DNA of 6,875 nucleotides from JACKJP01 sp050186955 (GCA_050186955.1 JBFWXZ010000171.1:1-6875), one strand, 5' to 3'; positions 1 through 6,548 are shown, counted from the first letter of the stretch. Translations and numbers: made by a program. The notes: a model not told the origin generated them from the sequence alone.

Positions 1-86
1 AGGCGGGCTCGGACGCCATATTCCTCGATATCGACACCCCTGAGGCGCTCGCCGCGGCTCGCGGGAAGCCTGTCAGCACTCCGTGA
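1..86 (+). CDS. C-terminal end of a probable MobA/MocA-like nucleotidyltransferase (5' end outside window)
   Basis: An open frame enters from the left edge (first full codon at position 3) and stops at TGA 84-86, giving 27 residues. The tail contains FLDIDTPEAL followed by an Ala-rich helix and RGKP. The 'D-I-D-T-P-E-x-L' signature near the C-terminus is characteristic of molybdenum-cofactor nucleotidyltransferases of the NTP_transf_3 type (MobA, MocA and the molybdopterin-binding/glycosyltransferase fusion proteins). Those enzymes transfer CMP or GMP onto molybdopterin in the cytosol. Only the tail is visible, so the exact family member, the nucleotide used and the gene start cannot be told. 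Other sugar-nucleotide or 2-C-methyl-erythritol-phosphate type transferases carry similar tails. The next gene begins about 107 bp downstream, behind a promoter-like patch, so it is probably a separate unit. Confidence 0.55.
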   Translation, partial: AGSDAIFLDIDTPEALAAARGKPVSTP

Positions 87-93
87 CGGCGGC

Positions 94-123
94 TGCCAAG
101 GCGCTGAATTATTTGAATAAAAT
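94..123 (+). promoter_or_regulatory. Candidate promoter upstream of the usg-type gene
   Basis: An AT-rich patch (about 107-127) stands out in otherwise GC-rich DNA directly after the nucleotidyltransferase stop. TAAAAT at 118-123 matches five of six bases of a sigma-70 -10 box. The -35 region (about 94-100) is poor, so this rests mainly on composition and position. A start near 130 would give a leader of roughly 60 bases before the usg ATG. Confidence 0.3.
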
Positions 124-182
124 TAACCTTGTTGCGTTGCAATAGCGTTCAGCCGTGGCAACATGGCCATGGCGCAACGGAC

Positions 183-186
183 GGAG
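183..186 (+). promoter_or_regulatory. Ribosome-binding site that decides the usg start
   Basis: GGAG six bases upstream of ATG 193. The upstream ATG codons at 163 and 169 lack a comparable site, so this favours the 89-residue product over a 99-residue one. Confidence 0.6.
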
Positions 187-192
187 TTTGCC

Positions 193-462
193 ATGGTTTC
201 CATCGAGTTCGAACGGCAGTTGAGGGGGCATGGACTGACGACGGCGGAGATTCTCTACCGCATGCCCGATCATCTCCACCTGCTGCAGAGCTATCTCTGG
301 CAGGAATACGACACGGCGCCGGATTTCCCGGTGCTGCGCGGTTTCCTCGATTTCTGGGAGCGCGAGCTGGAGGGGCCGCTGCACACCGTCAAGGTGGCGC
401 ATCTCAAGCTCGTCAAACCCTCCGGATGGCGTCCCGTCGACGGGCTTTTCCGGCTCCACTGA
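193..462 (+). CDS. usg: Usg-family small protein
   Basis: The product is a small cytosolic protein of 89 residues matching the alphaproteobacterial 'usg' family, found in older annotations as 'usg protein, probable subunit of phosphoribosylanthranilate isomerase'. That functional label is historical and unproven. Family landmarks seen here are an N-terminal FERQLRGHGLTTAEILYRMP block, LLQSYLWQEYD, the APDFPVLRGFLDFWEREL block, GPLHTVKVAH, and a terminal W-R-x-V-D-G-x-F-R-L. There is no signal peptide and no membrane segment. Two in-frame ATGs exist, at 163 and 193. I choose 193 because GGAG at 183-186 lies six bases before it and the family homology starts just after it, whereas the 163 ATG has no good ribosome-binding site. 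The gene sits alone between a molybdenum-cofactor-type gene and an acetyltransferase, so context does not reveal its role. Confidence 0.85.
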   Translation: MVSIEFERQLRGHGLTTAEILYRMPDHLHLLQSYLWQEYDTAPDFPVLRGFLDFWERELEGPLHTVKVAHLKLVKPSGWRPVDGLFRLH

Positions 463-468
463 GGGCGG

Positions 469-497
469 TTGAAATCGGAACATAAATAGAACATTCT
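469..497 (+). promoter_or_regulatory. Candidate promoter of the GNAT gene
   Basis: TTGAAA at 469-474 and CATTCT at 492-497 are 17 bases apart in the 63-bp gap after usg, within a locally AT-rich stretch. The expected start near 504 would leave a leader of about 20 bases that includes the ribosome-binding site. The -10 match is only moderate. Confidence 0.3.
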
Positions 498-525
498 GCG
501 CTTCCGACACAGGGAGGCGCGGGAC

Positions 526-1095
526 ATGGCCGAAGGGCTGACCATCGTCGAGGCGACGGCCGATCGCTGGGACGATTTCGAGGATCTGATGGGCCCGAAG
601 GGCGGCGCCGGCGGTTGCTGGTGCATGCTGTGGCGGCTGAAGCGGCCCGACTTCAAGGCCGGCGAGGGCGAGGGCAACCGCGCCGCCATCCGCCGCGTCG
701 CCGAGACCGCCGACGCGCCGCCGGGCCTGCTCGCCTATGAGGGCGATCTTTGCGTCGGTTGGCTGTCGATCGCGCCGCGGCGCGAATTCCCGCGCCTCGA
801 TTCCTCGCGCATCCTCTATCCGCTGGACGACAGGGAGGTGTGGTCGATCACCTGCTTCCTGATCCGCAAGGGGCATCGCCGCAAGGGCATCGCGACGGCG
901 CTGCTGGTCGCCGCCAAGGAATTCGTCAGAAGCCGCGGCGGCGGTATCCTCGAAGGCTATCCGATCGATCCGGAAAAGCCCGAATACCCGCCGGTCTATG
1001 CCTGGACCGGGCTGAAGAAGGCCTTCGACAGGGCGGGCTTCAGCGAGGCGGCGCGGCGCACGCCGACGCGGCCGATCATGCGGGCGAGCGTCTGA
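526..1095 (+). CDS. GNAT-family N-acetyltransferase
   Basis: A 189-residue cytosolic acetyltransferase of the GCN5-related family, which transfers an acetyl group from acetyl-CoA to an amine. The acetyl-CoA-binding motif A is visible as the beta strand VWSITCFLI (about 105-113), followed by the pyrophosphate loop R118-x-x-G121-x-A123 and helix ATALLVAAKEFV. The N-terminal GGCWCMLWR segment (about 29-37) and the C-terminal block with GYPIDP, Y-A-W-T-G and F-x-R-A-G-F define a subgroup that is usually annotated only as 'GNAT family'. The two cysteines of the C-W-C motif are a hallmark of this subgroup. The acceptor substrate cannot be predicted. The start is supported by AGGGAGG at 511-517, eight bases before the ATG. 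The gene converges with the Anbu gene and is not part of that operon. Confidence 0.9.
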   Translation: MAEGLTIVEATADRWDDFEDLMGPKGGAGGCWCMLWRLKRPDFKAGEGEGNRAAIRRVAETADAPPGLLAYEGDLCVGWLSIAPRREFPRLDSSRILYPLDDREVWSITCFLIRKGHRRKGIATALLVAAKEFVRSRGGGILEGYPIDPEKPEYPPVYAWTGLKKAFDRAGFSEAARRTPTRPIMRASV

Positions 1096-1117
1096 CGCGG
1101 GTTTCGCCGCGGGCGTC
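1094..1117. terminator. Weak hairpin between convergent GNAT and Anbu genes
   Basis: GACGC at 1094-1098 is complementary to GCGTC at 1113-1117, and an alternative inner stem CGCGG (1096-1100) pairs with CCGCG (1107-1111) around a six-base loop. The element spans the only 21 bp between two convergent stop codons, the expected place for a bidirectional terminator. There is no T-run on either side, so it is not a classical intrinsic terminator. Confidence 0.3.
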
Positions 1118-1881
1118 TAGTCCGCGTCGGACGGTTTCGCCGGCTCGCCATAGGGCGGGCGGGGGATCGCCAGATGCGCCTGGCGCAGCGCCTCCGACCA
1201 GCGGTTGCGCAGGTCGGCGAAATAGGGCTCGTCCCTGGTGATGCGGTAGTTCAGCGAGGATTTCAGCGCGTCGCGCTCATAGGTGGCGATGTCGATGGGC
1301 ATGCCGACGCCGAGATTGGAGCGCATGGTGGAATCCATCGAGATCAGCGCCAGCTTCAGGCCGTCGGAGATGTCGGTGTCGAACTGCGCGGCGCGGTCGA
1401 GGATCGGCTTGCCGTATTTGTGCTCGCCGATCTGCAGATAGGGGGTGTCGACCGTCGCCTCGATGAAGTTGCCGGCTGCATAGACCTCGAACAGGCGGAG
1501 CTGGCCCCTGCCGACCTGCCCGCCGAGCAGCATGGTCACGTCGAAGCGGGCGCTCTGCTGCTCCAGCGAGGGGCCGTCGATGCGGTAGACCTCGCGGATC
1601 GCCTGGCCGACGAGATGGGCGGCCTGGAACATGCCGGTGACCGTCCAGATGGTGCGCAACTCGCCGGTCGCCTCGACCTCGAGGCCCTCCGAGATCAGGC
1701 TCAGCACCGATTGGGTGATGGCGAGGTTGCCGGCGGTCGCCAGCGCGATGAAGCGGTCGCCGGGCCTTTCGAAGATGTGCAGCTTGCGGAAGGTGGCGAC
1801 ATTGTCGAGGCCGGCATTGGTGCGGGTGTCCGCGACCATCACCAGACCGTCCTTCAACAGCAGGCCGACGCAATAGGTCAT
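1117..1881 (-). CDS. Anbu, proteasome-like (HslV-related) peptidase
   Basis: A 254-residue N-terminal-nucleophile hydrolase of the Anbu ('ancestral beta subunit') type, a bacterial relative of proteasome beta subunits and HslV. After removal of Met1 the N-terminal residue is Thr2, the expected nucleophile. The rest of the proteasomal triad is seen as Asp18 in MVADTRTNAG and Lys33 in FRKLHIF. The family block DGLKLALISMDSTMRSNLGVG lies at about 173-193. Length fits the family, with a short Pro-rich and acidic tail (RPPYGEPAKPSDAD). There is no signal peptide, so it should act in the cytosol. Known Anbu proteins form oligomeric rings, and a natural substrate or unfoldase partner is not known to me. 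The start is fixed by the required Met-Thr, though its ribosome-binding site is weak (GGGA). It is the last gene of the ATP-grasp/alpha-E/transglutaminase cluster, 90 bp after the third gene. Confidence 0.93.
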   Translation of the reverse strand: MTYCVGLLLKDGLVMVADTRTNAGLDNVATFRKLHIFERPGDRFIALATAGNLAITQSVLSLISEGLEVEATGELRTIWTVTGMFQAAHLVGQAIREVYRIDGPSLEQQSARFDVTMLLGGQVGRGQLRLFEVYAAGNFIEATVDTPYLQIGEHKYGKPILDRAAQFDTDISDGLKLALISMDSTMRSNLGVGMPIDIATYERDALKSSLNYRITRDEPYFADLRNRWSEALRQAHLAIPRPPYGEPAKPSDAD

Positions 1882-1952
1882 GTCCCAGCCGAATCCCCGC
1901 GCAACCTTCGTCGTGCAGGATTACCGCCGCCCATGGTGCGATGCAACGCGTT

Positions 1953-1966
1953 CGGCGGCTCCGCCG
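1953..1966 (-). promoter_or_regulatory. GC hairpin in the gap before the Anbu gene
   Basis: CGGCGG (1953-1958) and CCGCCG (1961-1966) form a perfect inverted repeat; a realistic fold has a five-bp stem and a four-base loop. It starts six bases beyond the transglutaminase stop, inside the 90-bp gap that precedes the Anbu gene. No T-run follows on the minus strand, so it could be a leaky terminator, an RNA-stability or processing element, or chance in GC-rich DNA. Confidence 0.3.
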
Positions 1967-1971
1967 GGGAC

Positions 1972-2805
1972 TTACTGATTGTCCGCCATGCGATCGGCCA
2001 TGTGATCCGTTTGGGAGACCTTGACCGCGACCTTGAGCGCCTCGTCGTTGCCGCCCGACTGGATGCCGCGGACCGGGGCGGCGCCGAGATAGTCGAGGCC
2101 GCAGGCGACGCGGACATAGTTCTCGCCGGCGCAGACGGCGTTGGCGGGGTCGAAGCCGACCCAGCCGAGGTCGGGAACCAGCAGCTCGGCCCAGGCGTGG
2201 CCGGCCTCGTGCTCGGTCTGGCCGTTCTGGTGGACGAAATAGCCGCTGACATAGCGCGCCGGCAGCCCGAGAGAGCGGGCGCAGGCGATGAACAGATGGG
2301 CGAAGTCCTGGCAGACGCCGTGCTTCTCGCGGAAGGCCTCGGCCGCCGTCGTCAGGGTGTCGGTGGCCTCGGTGTCGAAGGTCATGCGCTCGAAGATCGC
2401 CGCGGTCAGCGCGTGGCCGGTGTCGAGCGGATTCCCGCTTCTGGCCTTCTCCGCGAATTTGCGCAGCGGCGGCTCGATCCCGGTCAGCGGGGTCTCGCGC
2501 AGATAGAGCGCCGGCGGCAGCCTCTCGGCGGCGCCGCTCACGACGCCGTGCGTCTCCTCCGTCTCGACGATGCCGGAGACGCGCACCGCGAGGGTGCCGA
2601 CCGGGCCGCCGACGGTGAAGGTGTGGGTGATGTTGCCGAAGCTGTCCTCCGACTGCACGAGGCGGCAGTCGTGATCGACGTCGATGCTCCAGCGCACGAC
2701 GTGCTGGCCGGTGTGGCTGCGCGGGGTGAGACGGAGAATCTGCACCACCTGCCGGGCCGGAACGGCATAGGCGTAGTGCGTCTCGTGCGCGATCGAAATC
2801 CTCAA
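1972..2805 (-). CDS. Transglutaminase-like (papain-fold) protein of the Anbu cluster
   Basis: A 277-residue protein with an N-terminal bacterial transglutaminase-associated beta domain (about 1-110, with LRLTPRSHTGQHV) followed by a transglutaminase core. The catalytic triad is visible: Cys165 in GVCQDFAHLF, His203 in EAGHAWAELLV, and Asp219 in GWVGFDPAN. In this superfamily the fold can act as a cysteine peptidase, an amidase or an acyl-transfer enzyme; which applies here is unknown. No signal peptide or membrane segment is present, so it works in the same compartment as its neighbours. The start is a TTG, supported by GGAGA five bases upstream and by the family-typical opening MRISIAHETHYAYA. 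It lies 13 bp after the alpha-E gene, so the two are surely co-transcribed. In other bacteria the same domain is often encoded next to, or fused with, alpha-E and circularly permuted ATP-grasp domains. Confidence 0.93.
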   Translation of the reverse strand: MRISIAHETHYAYAVPARQVVQILRLTPRSHTGQHVVRWSIDVDHDCRLVQSEDSFGNITHTFTVGGPVGTLAVRVSGIVETEETHGVVSGAAERLPPALYLRETPLTGIEPPLRKFAEKARSGNPLDTGHALTAAIFERMTFDTEATDTLTTAAEAFREKHGVCQDFAHLFIACARSLGLPARYVSGYFVHQNGQTEHEAGHAWAELLVPDLGWVGFDPANAVCAGENYVRVACGLDYLGAAPVRGIQSGGNDEALKVAVKVSQTDHMADRMADNQ

Positions 2806-2810
2806 GCCGC

Positions 2811-2815
2811 TCTCC
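2811..2815 (-). promoter_or_regulatory. Ribosome-binding site for the TTG-started transglutaminase gene
   Basis: On the minus strand GGAGA lies between the alpha-E stop codon and the TTG at 2805, with a five-base spacer. This supports TTG as the true start; the next in-frame ATG is far inside the conserved domain. Confidence 0.6.
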
Positions 2816-2818
2816 GGA

Positions 2819-3760
2819 TCAGACGAGATACTGCTCGGTTATCGCGGCGCCGAGCGCGTTGTTGTCGGCGATGAATCCCGCGAGGAACTCGTGCATTCCG
2901 GACTGGAAGATATCGTCGACGCGGGCATTGTCCAGTTGCGCGTGGACGCGGCGGACGAGACGCTGCGACGGGCCCTGCCGGCCGTAGGTGCGGGCCAGTT
3001 CGTCGAGGAAGGTCACCATGTTGGCGTAGCAGGAGGCGAGCGAGCGCGGCATCTCCTCGCGCAGGATCAGCAGCTCCGCCACCAGCCACGGCTTGACGTT
3101 GTCGCGATAGACCCAGTGATAGGCGGTCAGCGCCGACACCGAGCGCAGCACCGCCGACCACTGGTAGTAGTCGACACCGCCGCCGACCGGCTCGGTGTCG
3201 GGCAGCAGCACGTGGTATTTCACGTCGAGGATGCGGGCGGTGTTGTCGGCCCGCTCGAGATAGACGCCGAGGCGGGAGAACCAGTAGGCGTCGTTGCGCA
3301 GCATGGTGCGGTAGGCAGAGCCGTCGACGCGCAGCGAGACTTCCTTGACCCAGCTTATGAAACGGTTGAGGTCGCGCGCCGAGATCGCCGAGCGCTCGAA
3401 TTTCCGCAGCTCGATCCAGGCGCTGTTGATGGCCTCCCAGGTGTCGGAGGTCAGCGCCGTGCGCACCGCGCGGGCGTTGAAGCGGGCCTTCTCGAAGCAG
3501 GAGCGGATCGACGAGGGGTTGTCGGGCGAGAAGGCGAGGAACTCGATGACGTTCTCCGGCGTCGCCTCGTCATAGCTCTCGGCGAAGCCGTGGGCGACGC
3601 CGGCTGTGGCGAGCGCCGATTCCCATTCGTTGGTCCCCTCCTTGCTGAGCGAGGGGGTCGAGGCGATGCGCGAGGTCGCGTAGAGGATGCGCGCGAGGCT
3701 CTCGGCCCGCTCGACATAGCGGGTCATCCAGAACAGGCTTTCGGCGGTCCGGCTCAGCAT
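2819..3760 (-). CDS. Alpha-E domain protein (DUF403)
   Basis: A 313-residue all-helical protein of the alpha-E family. Hallmarks are the N-terminal block MLSRTAESLFWM with R-Y-V-E-R-A-E, the central G-V-Y-L-E-R-A-D-N-T-A-R-I-L-D block (about 164-180), and a tryptophan-rich stretch, Y-Y-Q-W-S-A-V-L-R-S-V. The family has no demonstrated reaction; it is known from its constant partnership with circularly permuted ATP-grasp enzymes and transglutaminase-like proteins, where it is thought to be a helper or substrate-binding subunit. Acidic and arginine residues recur in both conserved blocks. An in-frame ATG at 3790 would add ten residues and overlap the upstream gene, but I choose ATG 3760 because the family begins with MLSRTA and GGGGGA lies six bases before it. 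The gap to the ATP-grasp stop is then 19 bp. Cytosolic, with no signal peptide. Confidence 0.93.
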   Translation of the reverse strand: MLSRTAESLFWMTRYVERAESLARILYATSRIASTPSLSKEGTNEWESALATAGVAHGFAESYDEATPENVIEFLAFSPDNPSSIRSCFEKARFNARAVRTALTSDTWEAINSAWIELRKFERSAISARDLNRFISWVKEVSLRVDGSAYRTMLRNDAYWFSRLGVYLERADNTARILDVKYHVLLPDTEPVGGGVDYYQWSAVLRSVSALTAYHWVYRDNVKPWLVAELLILREEMPRSLASCYANMVTFLDELARTYGRQGPSQRLVRRVHAQLDNARVDDIFQSGMHEFLAGFIADNNALGAAITEQYLV

Positions 3761-3766
3761 CGCGTG

Positions 3767-3772
3767 TCCCCC
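3767..3772 (-). promoter_or_regulatory. Ribosome-binding site that decides the alpha-E start
   Basis: GGGGGA on the minus strand, six bases before ATG 3760. It favours the 313-residue protein over the start at 3790, which would overlap the end of the ATP-grasp gene. Confidence 0.55.
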
Positions 3773-3779
3773 GGGCGGC

Positions 3780-5207
3780 TCACAGATCAACCACCCAAGT
3801 GTCCTTGGTGCCGCCGCCCTGGCTCGAATTGACGACCAGCGAGCCCTCCTTCAGCGCCACGCGGGTGAGGCCGCCGGGGACGATGCGGACCTTGTCGGAG
3901 CCGGTCAGCACGAAGGGCCGCAGGTCGACGTGGCGCGGGGCGACGCCGCTGTCGGCGAAGGTCGGGCAGGTGGTGAGCGCCAGGGTCGGCTGCGCGATGT
4001 AGTTGTCGGGATGCGCCTTCACCTTCTCGGCGAAGGCGGCGATGGTCTTCTTGTCGGAGGTCGGGCCGACCAGCATGCCGTAGCCGCCGGAGCCGTGCAC
4101 CTCCTTGACCACCAGCTCGGGCAGGTGCTCGAGCACGTATTTCAGCGAATCCGGCTCGCGGCAGCGCCAGGTCGGCACGTTCTCCAGCATCGCGTCCTTG
4201 CCGGTGTAGAAGCGCACGATCTCGGGCATGTAGCTGTAGATCGCCTTGTCGTCGGAGATGCCGGTGCCGACGGCGTTGGCGAGCGTCACGTTGCCGGCGC
4301 GGTAGGCGGCGATGAGGCCGGGCACGCCGAGCGCGGAATCGGGGCGGAACATCAGCGGATCGAGGAAATCGTCATCGAGCCGGCGGTAGATAACGTCGAC
4401 GCGCTTCGGCCCCTCGGTGGTGCGCATGTAGACGACCTCGTCGGCGACGAAGAGGTCGCTGCCCTCGACGAGCTCGACGCCGAGCCTGTCGGCGAGGAAG
4501 GAGTGCTCGTAATAGGCCGAATTGAAGGGCCCCGGCGTCAGCACCGCGGCGACCGGCGCGCCCGGCGCGTTGGGCGGCGCCAGCGAGCGCAGGGTCGCCA
4601 GCAGCTCGTCGGGATAGATGTCGACCGGGGCGACGTTGACCGAGCCGAACAGCTCCGGGAAGAGCAGCATCATGATCTCCCGGTTCTCCAGCATGTAGGA
4701 GACGCCGGAAGGCGTGCGCGCATTGTCCTCCAGCACGTAGAAGGTGTCGGCGTCGACGCGCACGATGTCGATGCCGGCGATCGGCGCCCAGATGTCGTGG
4801 GGCGCGCGGAAGCCCATCATCTCCGGGCGGAAGGCCGGGTTCGAATAGACGAGTTCCTCGGGCACGATGCCCGCCTTGAGGATCTCGCGGGCGCCGTAGA
4901 GATCGGTGAGGAAGGCGTTGATCGCCCTGGTGCGCTGCTCGAGCCCCTCGGAGAGCCGGTTCCACTCGCCGCGCGTCAGCACGCGGGGGACGATGTCGAA
5001 GGGGATGATGCGTTCCTCGGCGTCCTTCTCGCCATAGACCGCGAAGGTGATGCCGATGCGGCGGAAGAGAAGCTCGGCCTCGGCGCGGCGGCTTTCGAGG
5101 TATTCGGGCATGACGCTGTCGAGGAACTCGCGGACGTGGCGATAGCCCTCGCGGCACTCGCCCTCGTGCCCCCACATCTCATCGAACGCTTTCTGCTTCG
5201 GCAACAC
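3780..5207 (-). CDS. Circularly permuted (type 2) ATP-grasp protein, putative amide/peptide ligase
   Basis: A 475-residue member of the circularly permuted ATP-grasp family (formerly DUF404/DUF407). ATP-grasp enzymes activate a carboxylate as acyl phosphate and join it to an amine or thiol, so a peptide-like or amide product is predicted; the substrates are unknown. Blocks seen in order are FRRIGITFAVYGE (48-60), GLEQRTRAINAFL (88-100), VLEDNARTPSGVSYM (158-172), VIYRRLDDDFLDP (272-284), LANAVGTGISDDKA (309-322), the probable nucleotide-binding VVKEVHGSGGYGM (366-378), and the C-terminal SSQGGGTKDTWV (461-472). Length is normal for the family. The start is a GTG: an in-frame stop lies upstream, and family members begin near AFDEM, just after this codon. 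The purine-rich GGTGGA abuts the GTG, so a nearby TTG or the ATG at 5177 remains possible. First gene of the four-gene cluster and the likely core enzyme. Confidence 0.93.
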   Translation of the reverse strand: MLPKQKAFDEMWGHEGECREGYRHVREFLDSVMPEYLESRRAEAELLFRRIGITFAVYGEKDAEERIIPFDIVPRVLTRGEWNRLSEGLEQRTRAINAFLTDLYGAREILKAGIVPEELVYSNPAFRPEMMGFRAPHDIWAPIAGIDIVRVDADTFYVLEDNARTPSGVSYMLENREIMMLLFPELFGSVNVAPVDIYPDELLATLRSLAPPNAPGAPVAAVLTPGPFNSAYYEHSFLADRLGVELVEGSDLFVADEVVYMRTTEGPKRVDVIYRRLDDDFLDPLMFRPDSALGVPGLIAAYRAGNVTLANAVGTGISDDKAIYSYMPEIVRFYTGKDAMLENVPTWRCREPDSLKYVLEHLPELVVKEVHGSGGYGMLVGPTSDKKTIAAFAEKVKAHPDNYIAQPTLALTTCPTFADSGVAPRHVDLRPFVLTGSDKVRIVPGGLTRVALKEGSLVVNSSQGGGTKDTWVVDL

Positions 5208-5238
5208 TCCACCCCGGCCCGAACCTGACTACGGGCCA

Positions 5239-5267
5239 ATCGTGAACAGTTGCGAGGGGCTTGTCTA
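5239..5267 (-). promoter_or_regulatory. Candidate promoter of the ATP-grasp/Anbu operon
   Basis: On the minus strand TAGACA (5267-5262) and CACGAT (5244-5239) are 17 bases apart in the 102-bp gap between the cyclopropane synthase-type gene and the ATP-grasp gene. This would start RNA about 24 bases before the GTG. Matches to the consensus are partial, and read-through from the upstream gene is possible. I see no clear operator or terminator in this gap. Confidence 0.25.
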
Positions 5268-5309
5268 CGGAAGCGGTTGCTTAAAATTTAGGCGGGGAGA
5301 ATTTCCGGG

Positions 5310-6548
5310 CTATCCCGCGGATTTTCCGGGCGCGCCGCTTGCCCGGGCTTCCGCCGCCGCGATGTAGTCGCGCGTCACCGGCAGGCGGTCGTTGGTCCTC
5401 GCGAGCTGGATCTGGAAGACCACCAGATCCTCCCAGCGGAAGGAGGCCTCGGCGGCCAACAGATAGAGTTCCCACATGCGGCAGAAGCGCTCGTCGTATA
5501 GCGCCTTCGCGGTGTCGCGGTTCGCCGCGAAGCGTTCCGACCAGTGTTTGAGGGTTTCGGCGTAGTGGAGCCTCAGGACCTCGATGTCGGTGACGATCAG
5601 GCCGGTGCTCTCGATGGCGGGCAGCACCTCCGACAGCGCCGGGCTGTAGCCTCCGGGGAAGATGTATTTGCGCACGAAGGCGCTGGTGGCGGAGGGCGGG
5701 CCGGAGCGCCCGATGGTGTGCAGCAGCATGACGCCGTCGCGGTTCAGCAGCCGCGCGCATTTTTCGAAGAAGGTCCGGTAGTGGTTGACGCCGACATGCT
5801 CGAACATGCCGACGGAAACGATCCGGTCGAATGACGGGTCGACATTGCGGTAGTCCTCAACCGCGAACCGGACGCGGTCCTGAAGGCCGCTTTCGCTGGC
5901 GCGCCCGGTGGCGATGCGATGCTGCTCCTCGGACAGGGTGACGCCGGTCACGTCGACGCCGAAGACGTCGGCGAGATAGAGGCCCATGCCGCCCCAGCCG
6001 CAGCCGATGTCGAGGACGGCCTGTCCCGGCCGCAGGTCTAGCTTTGCCGCGATGTGCCGCTTCTTGGCTTCCTGCGCGTCCTCAAGCGTCATGCCGGGCT
6101 CGCTGAAATAGGCGCATGAATACTGGAGGTCGCGGTCGAGGAAGAGCCGGTAGAGATCGATGGAAAGGTCGTAGTGGCGGTGGACGTTGCGCCGCGACCG
6201 CCGCTCGGTGTTCACCTGCTGCAGGCGGCGGAAGGCGTGCCGCGCGTTGTCGATCGTCCGTGTCCAGACGGTGTCGATGCTGCCGGCGCCGAGATTCTCG
6301 TAGACGATGCGCATGAAACCGAGGATGCCGCCTTCGAGGAACTCGAGTTCCCCGTTCATGTAGGCTTCCGGCAGCGCCAACGTCGGATCGAGGGTTATGG
6401 CGCGTTCCGCCCGCTTCGAGACGATCTGGATATGGGCGCGCGCCTCGGAGCCGTCGCCATAACGGTGCGCCTTGCCCGCTGCGTCGGTCACCGTCAGCGA
6501 GCCCCTGCGCACGAGCGTTCGAAACAGTCGGTCCAGCAGAAGGTTCAT
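5310..6548 (-). CDS. Cyclopropane-fatty-acyl-phospholipid synthase family methyltransferase
   Basis: A 412-residue S-adenosylmethionine-dependent methyltransferase of the CFA synthase family, which adds a methylene bridge across cis double bonds of membrane phospholipid acyl chains. An N-terminal domain of about 115 residues precedes NVHRHYDLSIDLY and the Rossmann core. The SAM motif LDIGCGWGG is at 179-187. Residues matching the known E. coli active site are present: Cys145 in QYSCAYF, Glu250 in GMFEHVG, His277 and Ile279 in LHTIG, and Tyr329 in LHYAETLKHW. All bicarbonate-site and catalytic positions I can place are intact, so it is probably active, although related enzymes do other lipid methylations. 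The ATG is preceded by AGGATGA about nine bases upstream. The gene lies upstream of the ATP-grasp gene on the same strand; a shared transcript is possible but not shown. Alphaproteobacteria often carry several paralogues, so I give no gene symbol. Confidence 0.92.
   Translation of the reverse strand: MNLLLDRLFRTLVRRGSLTVTDAAGKAHRYGDGSEARAHIQIVSKRAERAITLDPTLALPEAYMNGELEFLEGGILGFMRIVYENLGAGSIDTVWTRTIDNARHAFRRLQQVNTERRSRRNVHRHYDLSIDLYRLFLDRDLQYSCAYFSEPGMTLEDAQEAKKRHIAAKLDLRPGQAVLDIGCGWGGMGLYLADVFGVDVTGVTLSEEQHRIATGRASESGLQDRVRFAVEDYRNVDPSFDRIVSVGMFEHVGVNHYRTFFEKCARLLNRDGVMLLHTIGRSGPPSATSAFVRKYIFPGGYSPALSEVLPAIESTGLIVTDIEVLRLHYAETLKHWSERFAANRDTAKALYDERFCRMWELYLLAAEASFRWEDLVVFQIQLARTNDRLPVTRDYIAAAEARASGAPGKSAG

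Noticed and set aside
109..876. Minus-strand 255-codon frame antisense to usg and the GNAT gene
   Set aside because: No domain signal, arginine- and proline-rich composition, and it covers two plus-strand genes that have clear family motifs and good ribosome-binding sites.
3761..3790. Longer alpha-E start at 3790 giving an overlap with the ATP-grasp gene
   Set aside because: The extra residues (MICEPPGGHA) are outside the family alignment, and ATG 3760 has a well-placed GGGGGA.
1174..5228. Three very long plus-strand open frames (1174-2874, 2891-3832, 3930-5228) opposite the minus-strand cluster
   Set aside because: Their products are low-complexity, rich in Ala, Arg, Gly, Val, Asp and His, with no recognisable domain. 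They mirror genes with strong family matches, and such antisense frames are a normal by-product of GC-rich coding DNA.
5302..5330. Direct repeat TTTCCGGG at 5302-5309 and 5323-5330
   Set aside because: The second copy lies in the coding end of the CFA synthase-type gene. Two 8-base copies in GC-rich DNA are not enough to claim a binding site.
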